Assembly: GCA_033557465.1 (NCBI GenBank)
Contig: CM066033.1
Coordinates: 15,687,080 to 15,751,079, forward strand
DNA: 64,000 bases
Origin: Ichthyophis bannanicus
Lineage: Eukaryota > Chordata > Amphibia > Gymnophiona > Ichthyophiidae
Reading direction: 5' to 3'
Each line of letters opens with the position of its first letter. Positions within the stretch are counted from its first letter, which is position 1. Position numbers and translations under genes: made by a program. The notes below the pieces were generated by a model. It saw only the letters and a program-made list of their open reading frames with translations. It was not told the DNA's origin and did no database searches. Positions 32,263 to 44,790 of the stretch are shown here, piece by piece.

Positions 32263-34770
32263 TCGGTTGTTGTTATTGTTAAGTGTCAACTCATGGCGAC
32301 CCTCTGGATAGTTGTTCTAAACTGTGTTCGGTCTTCAGTCAGGCGGCTCACTGTTGACAGAACGGCACTCATAGCTGCTGTTATTGTATTGATCCATCTC
32401 ATTGCTGGCCTTCCTTTTTTGCGTTGACCTTTTACTATGCCAAGCATGATGTCTTTCTCTAATGATCTCTCTCTTCGCATGACATGTCCAAAATATGAAA
32501 GTCAAAGTCTTGTCATCTGAGCTTCTAAAGAAAGCTTAGGTTTGATCTCTAATATTGACTGATTTGTTCTTCGGGCAATCCATGGTATACACAGTATTTG
32601 TGACCAGCACCATAATTCAAAGGCATCAATTTTCTTCCTGTCTTGTCTTTTTCACTGTCCAACTTTCGAATCCATATGACATTATTAAAAATGCCATGGC
32701 TTGAACAAGTTGAATTTTTGTATGGAGAGAGACATCTCTGCTCTTGAGAATTTTGTCTAAGTTCTTCATAGCCATTCTACCAAGAGCAATGCGTCGTCAG
32801 ATTTCTTGACTGCTTGTTGCTTCTCTATTGATAGTTGATCCAAGTAGGTTACAGTTGTTCATTATTTCATGATTTTTGTCTTCTTTACATTAAGGTGCAG
32901 GCCCATTTTAAGACTGTTCCTTGATCTTGAGAAGCAAATGTTCCAGATCGACTTCATTTTCAGCCAGTAATGTGGTATCATCAGCATAGTGAAGGCTGTT
33001 GATGAGTCTTCCACCAATCTTAAACACCTCTCTTGTTTTCATACAATCCTGCTTCTCTGATGATTTGTTCTGCAAATAAATTAAACAGGTGAGGGAAAGT
33101 ATGCCCCCTTACACCTTTGCTGATTTTAAATCATTCTGTTTCTCCTTGTTACATTTAAACTGTTGCTTCTTGATCAATGTAAACGTTGCGCAAGAGAACA
33201 ATCAGGTTTTCTGGTACACCCATGCTTCTTAATGTCGCCCAGAGTTTCTCATGGTTTACACAGTCAAAAGCCTTGCTGTAAAGTACATATAGATATCCTT
33301 TTGGTATTCTTTAGTCTTTTCAAGGATCCATCTTACATCCATGATGATGTCTCTCATTCCTCGCCCTTTCCTGAAACCTACTTGCACTTCAGGTAGTTCT
33401 CGTTCCAGGAATGGTGTAGTCTCTGTTGAATAATCTTCAGTAGAATCTGGCTGGCATGTGGGATCAGAGCGATTGTGCGATAATTTCTACAGTCAGTTGA
33501 ATCACCTTTCTTTAGTGTTGGCATAAACATAGATCTTTTCCAGTCAGTTGGCCATGATATTTCTTCCAAATTTCCTTGTAAGTATGGTAACAGCTGCATC
33601 AGATTGCTGTAATACTTCTATGGGAAAGCCGATCTTGTTCTTCCTCTAATAGTTTGTGCTTCTATTTCCTGTCATGTGTCATTGTAGTACTTCTCCTTGT
33701 CTTGTCTTTCTGCACGTTGAAAATCTCTGAATTCTGTGACTGCCTTTCTTTCTCCTTTGACTTTTGTTTCTCTTCGTTTCTGGGCAATTTTCAGAGTTTC
33801 ATCAGTCATCCATTTTGACCATTTTCGCTTTTTCACCTTTTGTAGAGACTTCTCACGTTCTTCCAAACACAGCCTTATTGCTGTCTTCCCATAAGTCTTT
33901 TGGAGCTCTGTCATTTGTATCTAAAGCAGCAAATCGATTTTGCAGTCTTTAAATTCCAGTGGTATATTCTCAAGGTCATATTTTGCTACTTTCATAAGTG
34001 GCTTGACCTTTTTCAACTTCAGATTGTGTTTGCATACTAGTAGATGGTGATCTGTACCATAGTCAGCTCCAGGTTTTGTCTTTGTTGATGGGTATAGAGT
34101 ATTTCCACCATTGACTTCCACAGATGTAGTCAATTTGATTTTTGTACCATCCATTGGGTGAAGTCCATGTGTACAGTCGCCGCTTGTGTTGCTAGAAGAA
34201 GTGTTTGAGATGAATAGATTGTTGGTCTTGCAGAATTCTATCAGTCTTTCTCCAGCTTCATTTCTGTTGCCAAGTCCATATTTTCCAACCATTTTGCCTT
34301 CTTCTTTGATGCCAACTTTTGCATGACTATCAGAATATCCTGTTTGCATGTTCTGTCAATTTCAGCTTGTACTTGTTTATAGAACTCATCAATTTCATTC
34401 TCTTCTGCGGCTGTTATTGGGGCATATACTTGAATTATAGTTGTGTTGAAAGGCATTCCTCATAGACAAAAAGAAATTAAGCAATCACTGACTGCATTGT
34501 TTTTCATTACAGTTCTTGCAAGTTTCTTCTTAATTATAAATTCAACACCACTTCTTCTTTGTCTTTCATTTCCAGCACAGTAGACCATGTGATCATCTGA
34601 GGCAAAATGCCCAGTGCCAGCCTATTTTAGTTCGCTGACACCCAACAGATCAAGTTGAACATGTTCCATTTTATTTTATACCACCTCCAACTTCTCTTGG
34701 TTCATGCTTCATATGTTCCATGTCCCAATATGTTAAACATTTTTGCAGCTTCTGACTCTCATTTCATGCA
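32263..34770 (-). mobile_element. RTE-clade LINE, BovB-like (degenerate)
   Basis: On the minus strand: endonuclease pieces at 34241-34456 (FNTTIIQVYAPITAAEENE) and 33921-34349 (LIEFCKTNNLFISNT); RT at 33378-33599 (WKRSMFMPTLKKGDSTDCRN) and about 33270-33200 (KAFDCVNHEKLWATLRSMG); and the C-terminus at 32286-32480 (RKKGRPAMRWINTI). The 3' end GGGTCGCCATGAGTTGACAC followed by AACAATAACAACAAC matches the BovB/RTE 3' end. Stops are frequent. The sequence at 34770-35160 may be its 5' leader. Confidence 0.8.
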
Positions 34771-35274
34771 CAGCTACATCAGCAGTCAGTCGTCCCGAGG
34801 ATTTTGATCCAACCACATAATAAATGCTGGCTTTAATCTGAAAAGTCTTCAGCTCCTCCCCAATAGCTAGTTTAGTGCCTTCCGACCTGGGGAGTGTCTC
34901 ATCTTCCAGCACTATGGAATTTGTGCAATTTGTTTTGTTGTGACTTCCAATGGGTTTTTGTGGCAAGATAAGGAAGTAGATTGTCAGGCCTTTCTTCTGC
35001 ACTGTTTAAGTTTAGTGCTATTGCTGTTGCCACAGAAATATGATCCTCCGCCGCCAACACTGTCCCATTCTACTGCGGCCCAGATGGGTGGTTTGCCTTG
35101 GTCTGGCACCTCAGCTGAGACCTCTCCATCTTGGGAGACCCTGCAGTAGTTAAACTACCAATAGCTTAGCCCTCAGCATCACTGATGCACACAAGCCCTG
35201 ACAGCATGACACGCTGCAAACCAAGTGAGGGCTGGTTATCGGTAGGCAGGGGTAATTTGGAATCTTTAAGCTCT
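34770..35274. other. Possible LINE leader and unassigned sequence
   Basis: Nothing coding is supported. 34770-35160 probably belongs to the 5' part of the RTE copy, because no other element boundary is seen, but I cannot show it. Confidence 0.4.
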
Positions 35275-36010
35275 GTATTTTTATTTATTTTATTTGTTAC
35301 ATTTCTATACCTCCACTTCCAGAGATTAGGGACGGTTTACAAGGAACAAAAATAAACTTTTTACAGGTAACCTGATTTGCAGGTAGGGTCAGTGGGTTGG
35401 AGTTACAATTTTTTAGGAACTATGTACAACTTGGCTATATACAGGAATTTTCATGCTTACGTTTGTTTTATACGGCCTTTATCTGGGTTGGGTGAGCTGT
35501 CCCTGTGGTGCATGTGTGTTTGGATATGAGTTTTCTGTACCGTAGTGCATAGTAAAGATATGGGTTTTTAGGTGCTTTCTGAAATCTTTGAGGTCTTTTG
35601 TTGTGCGGATGTGCAGTGGGAGGGTGTTCCAGATGTTGGGTGCAACATAGGAGAATGCTCTGGAGCTGCTGGTTTGCTTTGTTTTTCGGATGGAGGGTGG
35701 GATTGTTAAGGAGTGAGTGGCATTCTCCCTGCGTGTTCTGTTTGTGGGGTGAGGAGGAGGGTTGAGAGGAAAGAGGGAGCAACATTGTTGATGAGTTTGA
35801 ATGATGTTACAAGTAGTTTCTATCTGATCCGGCTTTCTATTGGGAGCCAGTGTAGGGCATATAGGAGGGGAGTGACATGGTCAGTTAGTCTGGCTTTGCA
35901 GGTGATCTTGGCTGTGATATTTTGCATTCATTGGAGTATGTGGAGTCTCTTTGCCGGTAGACCCTGCAACAGCCTGTTGCAGTAGTCGAAGTGACAGTTT
36001 TGGACCAGAT
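35275..36010 (-). mobile_element. L2-type LINE 3' end
   Basis: The tail in the plus direction reads TATTTATTTTATTTGTTACA..TATACCTCCACTTCCAGAGA..GGTTTAC. The minus-strand C-terminus carries LTDHVTPLLYALHWLPIESR and FKLINNVAPSFLS. 5'-truncated. Confidence 0.75.
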
Positions 36011-36057
36011 TCAGCCAGTGTTTATACTAACTAAGCAGCCACCCCAGTATAACGAAG

Positions 36058-38256
36058 ATGAGTGTTCCAAAGAAGAGCAAAACCTACCACTTTCATGATG
36101 AATGGGAAATGGACTACTTCTTCATCATGGTGAAAGACAAGTGTTGTTGTCTAATTTGTAACGCCCCAGTATCCTTGCCCAAAAAGGGTAATCTGGAACA
36201 TCATTATAAGGCTCTGCATAGCAATAGGTTTGATGCTGACATTCTACCCAAAAGTGAAATTTGTAAGAACTTAAATCGAAATTGGCTACTCAGCCAAGGT
36301 CACATTCGGTCAGTGCAAGCACAGAATCCTTCAAGGTCAGCAACCTGATTGCAAAGAAATGCAAACCTTTCACTGAAGGGGAATTTGTAAAAGATTGTTT
36401 TCTTGAAGCAGCTTACAATCTTTATGAAGGATTTAAAAGTAAGAAAGAGATCATAGCTGCTATTCAAGATGTACAATTGTCAAGAAACGCTGTCGTGCGA
36501 CGAATAGAAAAGATGTGTGGAGACACAACTGAACAATTGTTGAGGATGTTTCAAATTGTGTTGCTTTCTCACTCCAACTGGATGAATCTACAGACATAAG
36601 AGACATAGCCCAGTTACCAGTCTTTATCCGAATGGTTTTTGAAGACTTCAGTGTTAAAGAAGAACTACTTGGAATGATTCTTTAAAAGGGATAACTACCG
36701 GTCAGGAAATATTCAGTTCTTTCCATTCTTTTGTGACAAAGTGTAATCTTCCATTGCATAGACTTAATTTCATCACTACTGATGGAGCAAGAGCAATGAC
36801 AGGTGAGGTTAACGGTTTCATAGCCCTCTGTAGACCGCATGACGGCTTCCCAGATTTCGTTTCTTACCACTGCATCATTCACCAGCAAGTTTTGGCAAGC
36901 AAGAGAATCAATACAAAGACTGTCATGGACATCACTTTCAAAACTGTAAATTCAGTTCGTGGAAGATCACTTCAAAGACGGCTTTTCAATCTTACTCTTG
37001 ATGAAGGGGCAGTGGAAATCATTTTGCACACAGATGTAAGGTGGCTAAGTAGGCACAAATTTCTGCAAAGATTTTGTGATTTGCTGAATGAAATAAGAAG
37101 TTCTTTGAAGGAGAGGGGACATGACCAAGCAGAGTTGGAAGATGAGGAGTGGTTATGTGACCTGGCTGTTCTTGCTGACTTTACAGGCAACCTAAGTGAT
37201 ATGAACCTTGAATTACAAGGTAAAAACAAATGCATTGGCAAGATGATGAGTACAGTTTCATCCTACAAGAGCAAATTTGAGCTAATGACTGACTGACCTT
37301 GCAAACAACACTTTTGATCATTTTCCTAATACAGTACACAGGACCATCTGGGACAATATCCAATTTTTGTTTTTCAGAGAAGTATGTGACAGAAATCTGT
37401 TCTGTTATCCAGAAATTCGAAAATAGATTCTGTGGCTTCCAAAAAATTGGAACAGTTGTGGAGTACTTGTCATACCCATTCAAAGTAGATGTGGACATTA
37501 AAGAAACTGCAGCTGCTATGAGTAAAAATTACTCATTGAACAAGCCATCTCTTGAAAACAAAATATTAACCCTTAAAAATGACATTTTTCTCAAGACCTG
37601 TGCTGAGCAAGAATCGTTTTGGAAACTAGTGCCTAGAGACAAATTTCCCAACTTGAGAAGATGCAGTGAAACTGTACACTCCTGTTTCGGTCCAACTTAT
37701 TTGTGTGAATCTGCATTTTCCCATCTGAAAATGACAAAGAGTACACAACGTTCCAACATGACAGATGAACATCTCCAGGATTCCCTAAGACTGGCCCTCA
37801 CGCAATATTCATTCAACTTCAAAAAGCTGGTGGATGAATTGCAGGCTCAGACGTCTCACTAATGAGTAAGAGCGAAATATTAAAGGTTGTGCAAGATCAG
37901 CCTGGATCAATACTCAACCTAAATTTAACACAAAGTACTCAATAAAAGATAAAGAAAGTTATTACTCAAAAAAACTTTAAGAAAAAATGTACTTTCCATT
38001 TCCCCTCGCAGTTCTTACTGGATCTTCGTCTCTCTGTTTTGTTTTGCTTAATTTGCTTAACAGCTGATCACATCCAAGTAAATATCAGAAGGTCCATTAA
38101 AAATAGGGGGGGGGGAGGAATCCTCCAACTTTATTGGGTTAAAATTTAATTAGAAACTAATTTGAAACTTCATTTTCATGGTGGTAGATCACCGGCACTT
38201 TTGGCCGGAAAAAGTAAATCACGACCTGTTCGAAGTTGGACATACCTGCTCTATAC
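36058..38256 (+). pseudogene. hAT transposase (ZBED/GTF2IRD2-type), broken
   Basis: The start ATG at 36058 gives a BED-like N-terminus (CCCLICNAPVSLPKKGNLEHHYKALH: Cys pair, then His pair). Then KKCKPFTEGEFVKDCFLEAA and LSRNAVVRRIEKM. The catalytic core (FITTDGARAMTG) is at 36733-37296. The hAT dimerisation segment (FGPTYLCESAFSHLKMTKST, then MTDEHLQDSL) ends at 37861. At least four frame changes separate these parts (near 36290, 36590, 36690, 37297). It resembles the transposase lineage found in host GTF2IRD2 and ZBED5 proteins. A terminal repeat lies at about 38228-38248 (complement CAGGTATGTCCAACTTCGAA). The matching left end is not seen. Confidence 0.8.
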
Positions 38257-38393
38257 TTAAGGGCATTTAAGTTACTTTTGTCTTTACTGGAACCTCTCTG
38301 TTGATATGCCCTACATTCACCCTCTATGCTTAAGTTTAGAAATATTCCACTGCACATAGCAAGGATTGTATCATAAAGGAATTCTTGGCTCAC

Positions 38394-38501
38394 CCATCTT
38401 GGTGTCAGTATTCTCCTCTCCTCCCTCCAGCTGGTTCCTGAGATGAACCTCTTCTACTTTCAGGCTCTCTTCTGTGGGATCCGTACAGTAGCCTCTTCTG
38501 C
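38394..38501 (-). CDS. KRAB-ZNF gene, exon 5 (108 bp)
   Basis: The minus-strand acceptor TTCTAACAG precedes GCAGAAGAGGC, and the donor after AAGATGG is GTGAGC. Phase 1 at both ends fits exon 4 and the terminal exon. Reading: RRGYCTDPTEESLKVEEVHL and on to GEENTDTKM, an acidic spacer typical of amphibian KRAB-ZNF proteins. It sits between the hAT relic and DIRS element 3, surrounded by repeats. Confidence 0.75.
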
Positions 38502-38700
38502 CTGTTAGAAAAATGGAAAAGTAACTTAATTGATAGGGAAAGGTAAAACTTCAGAAGAGCAACACTTGGATAAAAGTGGGATGATTGGAATCCTGCGAGT
38601 TCTGAAAATTAAAGTATCCTGGTGGAAAGCTTTATGAACCTTCTGTAGCAATGATATGGAACCAAGGCAGGGAACATGAAGGAGAAATTTCACTTGCTGT
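38502..38700. other. Intron sequence between exon 5 and DIRS element 3
   Basis: No gene seen. Contains the polypyrimidine-like stretch before the exon 5 acceptor when read on the minus strand. Confidence 0.45.
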
Positions 38701-39169
38701 TAAATTTCCTTTCCTGGAATCCTACTAGACCAGTCCAGACAAGTGGGTTAAGTCCCTCTGTGAGCAGATGTTGGAGACAGAGAAAGTGTCAGAAGCCTCA
38801 ACAAACAGGCTCTGGTATAGAGAGAGTCTCCCCTAGGTGTCACCCTCAGTATGCTTATGTAAAAGCAGAGGAAGCCCCATGTCAACCAAAACGCATTAAA
38901 ATGACCCAGGGGACCTGGAACGATGAGCACCAACAAGTGCAACTATGTACAAAGGGCGTAGGCAGACTAAACTGACTTCTGAGCCTGAAACTGAGATCAT
39001 AGACTGTCCTTCCAGAAAGCTGTATTAAATGAATGATGACCCAAGGCTGTTGCTGGAGAATGCAGTGAGGGGTGGGTCCTGGACTGGTCTAGCAGGATTC
39101 CCAGAAAGGAAAATTTCATCTTCCAATTCATCCTGCTAGACCAGTCCAGATAAGTGGGAAGTACCCAAG

Positions 39170-40080
39170 CTACATCCCTACCACAATGGCCCCGAAATGC
39201 GCCTCGGCCCAAGCTGTGCCACTACCGCCGGTCGAGGTGGTAGTGGCATGTGAAAGTGGATAGAGAGGACCAGATGGCCGCACGACAAATGTCAATGGGC
39301 AAAACGTGCAAGCGTTCCACCAAAGATGCTGCCTGAGCCTGCATGGAATGCGCATGAAGCCCCACGAGGATGGTCTTGTTATGTAGGCTGTAAACGGATT
39401 CGATGGTGTGCTTGATCCAGTGCACAATCGTAGCCTTGGACACTGCCAGGCCTTTACGTGGCCCAGCAAATAATACAGACAGGTGATCTGACTTCCGAAA
39501 GGAAGCTGTGACCTTAAGGTAGCGACGTAGAACTCTCCGGACACTGACTGCTTGAAAAATTGTCTGGAGATTCAGAGCCTTGTTCCTTCGGAAAGGAAGG
39601 TAAGGAAATGGTCTGATTCACATGAAAGGGCGAAAGCACCTTGGGTAAGGAGGGCACGACACGAAGTGACACCCCTTCAGAAGTGAATAAGAAAAAGGGC
39701 TCTTGACAGAAGAGCGCCTGTAGTTCCAACACACGCCTGGCTGATTTGCTAGTAACTAAGACCATCTTTAAAGAAAATTCTCTGAGAATAGCATGCTGGA
39801 GAGGCTCAAAGGGAGTCTTCATAAGACTCCGGAGCATGAGAGAAAGGTCCCCAGGGGGAACAAGTGGACGGAGTGGAGGCCTTAGTGTGCAGACCCCCCA
39901 CAAGAAACGACTGATGTCTGTGTGAGATGCAAGCAAATGCCCCACAATAGGGCCCCTGAGGACTGCTACTTCTACTAAGAGAGAGCTGAGAGCACGCCCA
40001 TTATCAAGCCATACAGTAGAAACGCTAGGATTTCTGGAATCTGCACTCACAATGGAGAACACTGTTGATGAGCGCACCAT
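39170..40080 (-). pseudogene. DIRS tyrosine recombinase, element 3 (frameshifted)
   Basis: The 39514-40080 frame has the N-terminal part (FLWGVCTLRPPLRPLVPPGD) and the Arg box (TSKSARRVLELQAL). At the codon that is TAG in elements 1 and 2, this copy has GGG. Frameshifts lead to 39222-39443 (HSMQAQAASLVERLH, ICRAAIWSSLSTFTCHYHLD), with the C-terminal Tyr present. In the His-x-x-Arg box the Arg is replaced (HSMQ). Confidence 0.8.
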
Positions 40081-40216
40081 GATTCAAACAAGCGCCATAT
40101 GCGACTGTAAGCCAACGATGTGGATGGGCAGCGTGCTTTAAGCAGAATCTGAACTACCTTAAGCGAATAGCCTTTATGGACTAGACGCTACTTCTTAAGA
40201 GCCAAGCCGTAAGCGA

Positions 40217-41789
40217 TTAAGGAACTGGGTTGTCCATTAGGACTGGGCCCTGCCTCAGGAGACCGTGGTGAGAGTCCAGCGGCAGGGGTGAGGTCACTTG
40301 CAGCCAACAAGGTCCACATACCACGGGTGTAACGACCAGCTGGATGCGACCAGGACCACCAGACTGGGGTGAGACTTGATGCAGTGGAGACACCTCCCGA
40401 TCAGTGGCCATGGTGGAAACAAGTATAGCAACGAGACCACTGGCCAATGCTGGGCTAGGGTGTCTATCCCCTGATAGCCGAATTTCGTGCAGCGACTGAA
40501 GAAGTCGGAGACATTGGAGTTCGCAGCAGTGGGCATGAGGTCGAACCTGAGTTGGTCCCAGAGACTCAATACACTGGAAGGCCATCAGATGGAGTTCCTA
40601 CTTGCCAGGGTCCAGAGTATGCCGACTGATAAAGTCGGCTTAAACGTTGTCTACCCCGGCAATGCGTTGGGCTGAGAGAGACTGCAAGTGCCGCTTGGCG
40701 CAAAGGAGGAGTAGCAACATCTCCCTGGCGACTCCCAGGGCTTTTGTGTCACCCTGTTGGTTAAGATAGGGCACTGTGGTGGCATTGTCACAGAGGACGC
40801 AGACAGAGTGATGGCAGAGTAGCAGGAGAAAGGTCTGCAGAGCAAGGCGGACTGCTCGCACCTCGAGCCGATTGTAGTCCTGCATTGCTAGAGACCAGCG
40901 AGTTAGAAGGGCCCATTACAGGGGTCGCATGTGGGCTCATGCCCAAGGGACGACATAGATCATCGCTGCCATGGCCCCCAAAACTTGAAGATAGTCCCAC
41001 CCCAGGGCCGAGCCTGAAGGCAGAACATTTGGAGTTGGCCTGATAGTCTCTGCAGCTGGTGAGAGGAAGACCCGCCAAAGGCGGGTGTCAAAGTGGGCCC
41101 CCAGGAACTCCAGGGACTGGGAAGGACTGAGACAGCTCCTGGCGTGATTGACTTCCTAGTCTAGATGTGCCAGGAAAGTCACGACTTGGGAGACAGCTGC
41201 TAGAGCCTCCAGATAAGACTTTGCTCCGATGAGCTAGTCATCCAGGTACAGATGTATGTGGATACCCTGCTTCCGCAGAGGTGCTGCTACTACAACCATG
41301 ACCTTGAAGAAGGTACATGGAGCCATTGTGAGACGAAACAGCAACGCGCTGAACTGAAAGTGGCATCCTAGCACTGTAAAATGCAGAAAGCGCTGTTGAT
41401 CCAGGTCCAGAATGGGTTGAAAGGAGCCATCCTTCTTTGGAACGGCCAAGTAGATGGAGTAGTCTCCGGTAGTGGTCTCTGGTAGAGGCACTGTTCAATG
41501 GCCAAAGGTCCAACAGGCAGTGGAGAATGAACTGTATGGCTTCCTGCTTTGTGCCAGAGCCACAAGGGGAAACTATGAAGGTATCATATATAGGATAGGT
41601 GCATTCTAGAACATTGCCGCAGTAGACAAGCTTGCCTGAAGAGGGACATAAATTGGGCCAAATCTTGATCCATGTTGCTTGCACTGGGCTGCTGTGGCTG
41701 CTGCAGGAGTAAAAGAGGAGGAAGAGGGGCATCCTCCGAAGGAGAGAACGGAGATAAGGCCCTGGCAGCTGAGGAGGGAGCTGATGCAT
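40217..41789 (-). pseudogene. DIRS reverse transcriptase / RNase H, element 3 (broken)
   Basis: RT pieces: 41234-41491 (VPKKDGSFQPILDLDQQRFL, and the end HIHLYLDD), with fingers in another frame upstream. RNase H pieces at about 40640-40885 (LEVRAVRLALQTFLLLL, VCVLCDNATTVPYLNQQGD). The MTase-like part, if present, is degraded at 40217-40585. Numerous stops. Confidence 0.75.
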
Positions 41790-42374
41790 CTTGATGTAAA
41801 TTGAGGGACCCTGAAGGCTCTTCCTCCTGTAGCAGTAAAGAGAAATTAAACTTACCTGCTAATTGTTCCTTGAGGAACTCCAGCCCAGTCCCTCACCTCT
41901 GGGTAGTGCACCTCCTCTCGCAACATGGAGACTGGGCATGTCAGAATTGTGACACCACTGTACATATCCTGCTGGCACCTCCCACCAGCTCCCAGTGATC
42001 TAATGACAAAGCAGACTCAAAGGAGCAACAAATAAGTAGCAATAATATTAAATACAACAACTTAACTCTTAAACTGAACTAAATCCCCCTTAAATAAGAG
42101 GATAACTCTCCCTCTCCCACTTGAAGGAAATAGGACAGAAAGGAGAGAGAAGAAAGAATACAGAGTATACATTGTCTGAGTACAGAAAAAATGTGCTGAT
42201 TTTCTACTGCCTGGCTGCTGTCACCCCACACAAACACAAAGACTCTGCGGAGGCTGACAAACCCCGGGCGGGAATCGGGACTGGACTGAAGTTCCTTAAG
42301 GAATAACAATTAGCAGATAAGTCTAATTTCTCTTTCCTTATCGTCCCTCCAGTTCAGTCCCTCAACTCTGGAAA

Positions 42375-42954
42375 TTACTGGGAGGGACCTCTCCATCCAG
42401 ACCGCAAAACCGCAGACCCGAAACAGGCATCTCCCGCTGCTTGAACATCTAGGCGATAATGTTTACTAAAAGTATTCAAGGAAGACCAAGTGGCTGCTCT
42501 GCAAATCTCAACCGGAGGAACCAAGTTATGTTCCGCCCACGAAGTCACTTGCGCTTTAGTAGAATGAGCCCGCAGCCCCATGGGCACCTGACGACCTTGC
42601 AAGATATAAGTTGATGCTATTGCTTCACGGACCCATCTGGAAATTGAAGCTTTGGCTGCCGCCTCACCCTTACGTGGACCTCCAAAGAGAACAAACAAAT
42701 GCTCAGACTTGCGGAAGGACTCCAAGACCTTCAAGTATCGCCGAAGAACTCTCTTTATGTCTAACAAAACGCAAGCTATGGTCAGATGCGTTCTCATCCA
42801 AAATATCCAATACTGGCAAGAAGACAGATTGATTCACATGAAATGGCAAAACTACCTTTGGCAAACAGGACAGAACGGGACACAGCACCACTATTTCCCT
42901 AGAGAAAGTCAGAAACAGTTCCTGACAGGACAAGGCCTGCAACTCTGAGTTACA
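42375..42954 (-). pseudogene. DIRS tyrosine recombinase, C-terminal half, element 4
   Basis: The 42375-42797 frame has LRAHSTKAQVTSWAEHNLVP (His-box region), EICRAATWSSLNTFSKHYRL with the C-terminal Tyr, and GDACFGSAVLRSGW. The upstream part (42797-42954) has KVVLPFHVNQSVFLP and begins at SELQALSC, where the CR1 fragment cuts it directly after the catalytic Arg box. Confidence 0.75.
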
Positions 42955-43200
42955 TAAGAACATAAGATATGCCATACTGGGTCAGACCAAGGTCCATCAA
43001 GCCCAGTATCCTGTTTCCAACAGTGGCCAATCTAGGTCATACATACCTAGCAGTTTCCCCAAAAGACACAGGTTCCACAATGCTTGTACTGGGTCAAGCA
43101 TTGATATCCTAGGTGCAATCTTAATAATGGTTTATGGACCTTTCCTCCAGGAACTTCTCCAAACCTTTTTTAAAACCCGGCTGTTAGTGTAGCTGGGTTT
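42955..43200 (-). mobile_element. CR1 LINE 3' fragment at the element 4 deletion join
   Basis: The same 3' end as at 4118-4660 (CATAAGAACATAAGATATGC.., ending near GCTGTTAGTGTAGCTGGGTT), but much shorter. Its left side cuts the recombinase and its right side abuts the gag C-terminus. Confidence 0.9.
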
Positions 43201-44790
43201 CCTAAATCCAGAAGAAGGGGATTAGCAAACCCTCTGCCCGCTCCCCGGAATCCTCTAAAACTTTGACCTCGAGAGGAAAACCTTCCTCTTTGAAAGCCTC
43301 CCAAACGGGAGATACAAAAACGCCTGAAATCCTGAGGTTGACCCCGCGAAGGTAATGGAGTCCGGCCCTGCTTCGGCTTATCTTCCGGCAAGCGACCCCC
43401 TTTTGATTCCCCCAAATCTTTGATCAGCTTGTCAAGATCCTCTCCAAACAAGAACTTCCCCTTAAAAGGAAGTTTGCTAAGACGCGACTTGGAGAAACTG
43501 TCCGTTGCCCAATTTCTTAGCAAGAGATAGCGGCGTACTGCTACCAAGGAAGCCATGCTATTCACCAAACCTCTAATAAGACCATAGTGGGCACTGGCTA
43601 AATAAGCTGAACCTAACTCTAGCCTTGTCACATCCGCTAACTGCTCCTGAGTTTGTTGCACTGGCTATTGCAAATGCTGTGACCAGCGAAGACATGCTCT
43701 CGCTACCCAAGCCCCACAAATAGACGCTTGTAGAGACAGAACATTAACCTCAAAAGCTTGCTTTAATAAGGCGTCCACCTTCCGATCCTGTGCGTCCTTC
43801 AAAGCCGCTCTCGCTACCCAAGCCCCACAAATAGACGCTTGTAGAGACAGAGCATTAACCTGAAAAGCTTGCTTCAATATGGTGTTCACCTTCCGATCTT
43901 GTGTGTCCTTCAAAGCTGCACTGCCTTCAACTGGAATGGTAGTCTTCTTCGTGACCACTGAAACTGCTGCATCTATATGCGGAGAACGAAACACCTCACG
44001 TTCCTAATCAGCCAAGGGATAGAGACGATACATAGACCTCATACCTCGCAATCCTACCTCCGGCAAATCTCATTCATCCTGAATCAACTGCTTAACCAAA
44101 CGGTGAACTGGAAAATCAGCCTGTGACTTCCGTACAGCTTGAATGAGAGGATCCTCCAACCCCTCATCCTCCGCTGGTACCACAGACGAAAGGTTGAGAG
44201 CCTGAAGCGACACCGTAATGAGCGCTGTCAGCTCCTCTCTCCGAAAGACCCGGATAATCCTCGCCTGATCGTCAGGTTCTTGCATCTCACCTTCCTCTAG
44301 TTCCTCCACTCCGGCTTCCGGCTCCATATCGAAGTCCTCTCCTTACGGCCAGTCCGACCTAAGAGGGTGATCCTCCACTAACCGAGCCCTCTTAACCAGT
44401 CTCCGTCAACACTTCCAAACCTTTCTATGGCCGCTTGGCCTCCTGCGGCCCCAAGTAGCGAAGCATCCGCAACCGCCCCCTGTTGCCGCAAACAGTAAGC
44501 CTGATGAAGCAGCAGCACAAAATCCAGGGAACTGCTCCAGCCGCCATCGGAGTAGTGGAAGTACCGGGCAAAGCCAGGTTTGTAATAAGAGGAGCGGATG
44601 GAGACGCTAGTAGAGACTCCACTTCCGCAGAAGCTGTAGGACCCTGCGCCACCAAAGGAGTCCCTACTTTAGACTTATCCTGCCTTTCTTGCTCCATAGT
44701 TAGCGCTTCAGATGCGCAGCCACAACACCCTCCCCCCCCCCCACCGCATCTGAGAGCGAGCCCCGACGGGAACCACACACGAGGCACTGA
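43200..44790 (-). pseudogene. DIRS gag-like ORF, element 4 (broken, with internal duplication)
   Basis: Frames 44425-44787, 44070-44327, 43665-43994 and 43170-43661 give: an N-terminus with Cys runs; EEGEMQEPDDQARIIRVF and DEGLEDPLIQAVRKSQADFP; VTKKTTIPVEGSAALKDTQD; and a Gly/Arg/Phe-rich C-terminus (RGFRGAGRGF). A 33-residue segment, AALKDxQDRKV..LKQAF..LSLQASICGAWVA, occurs twice in tandem (43665-43994). The same gag type is in element 5. Confidence 0.7.

Noticed and set aside
34733..35149. Plus and minus frames near 35 kb as a host gene
   Set aside because: No splice signals or family motif; most likely RTE leader.
44425..44787. Plus-strand 105-codon frame overlapping element 4 gag
   Set aside because: Shadow of the gag frame; poly-C derived proline run.
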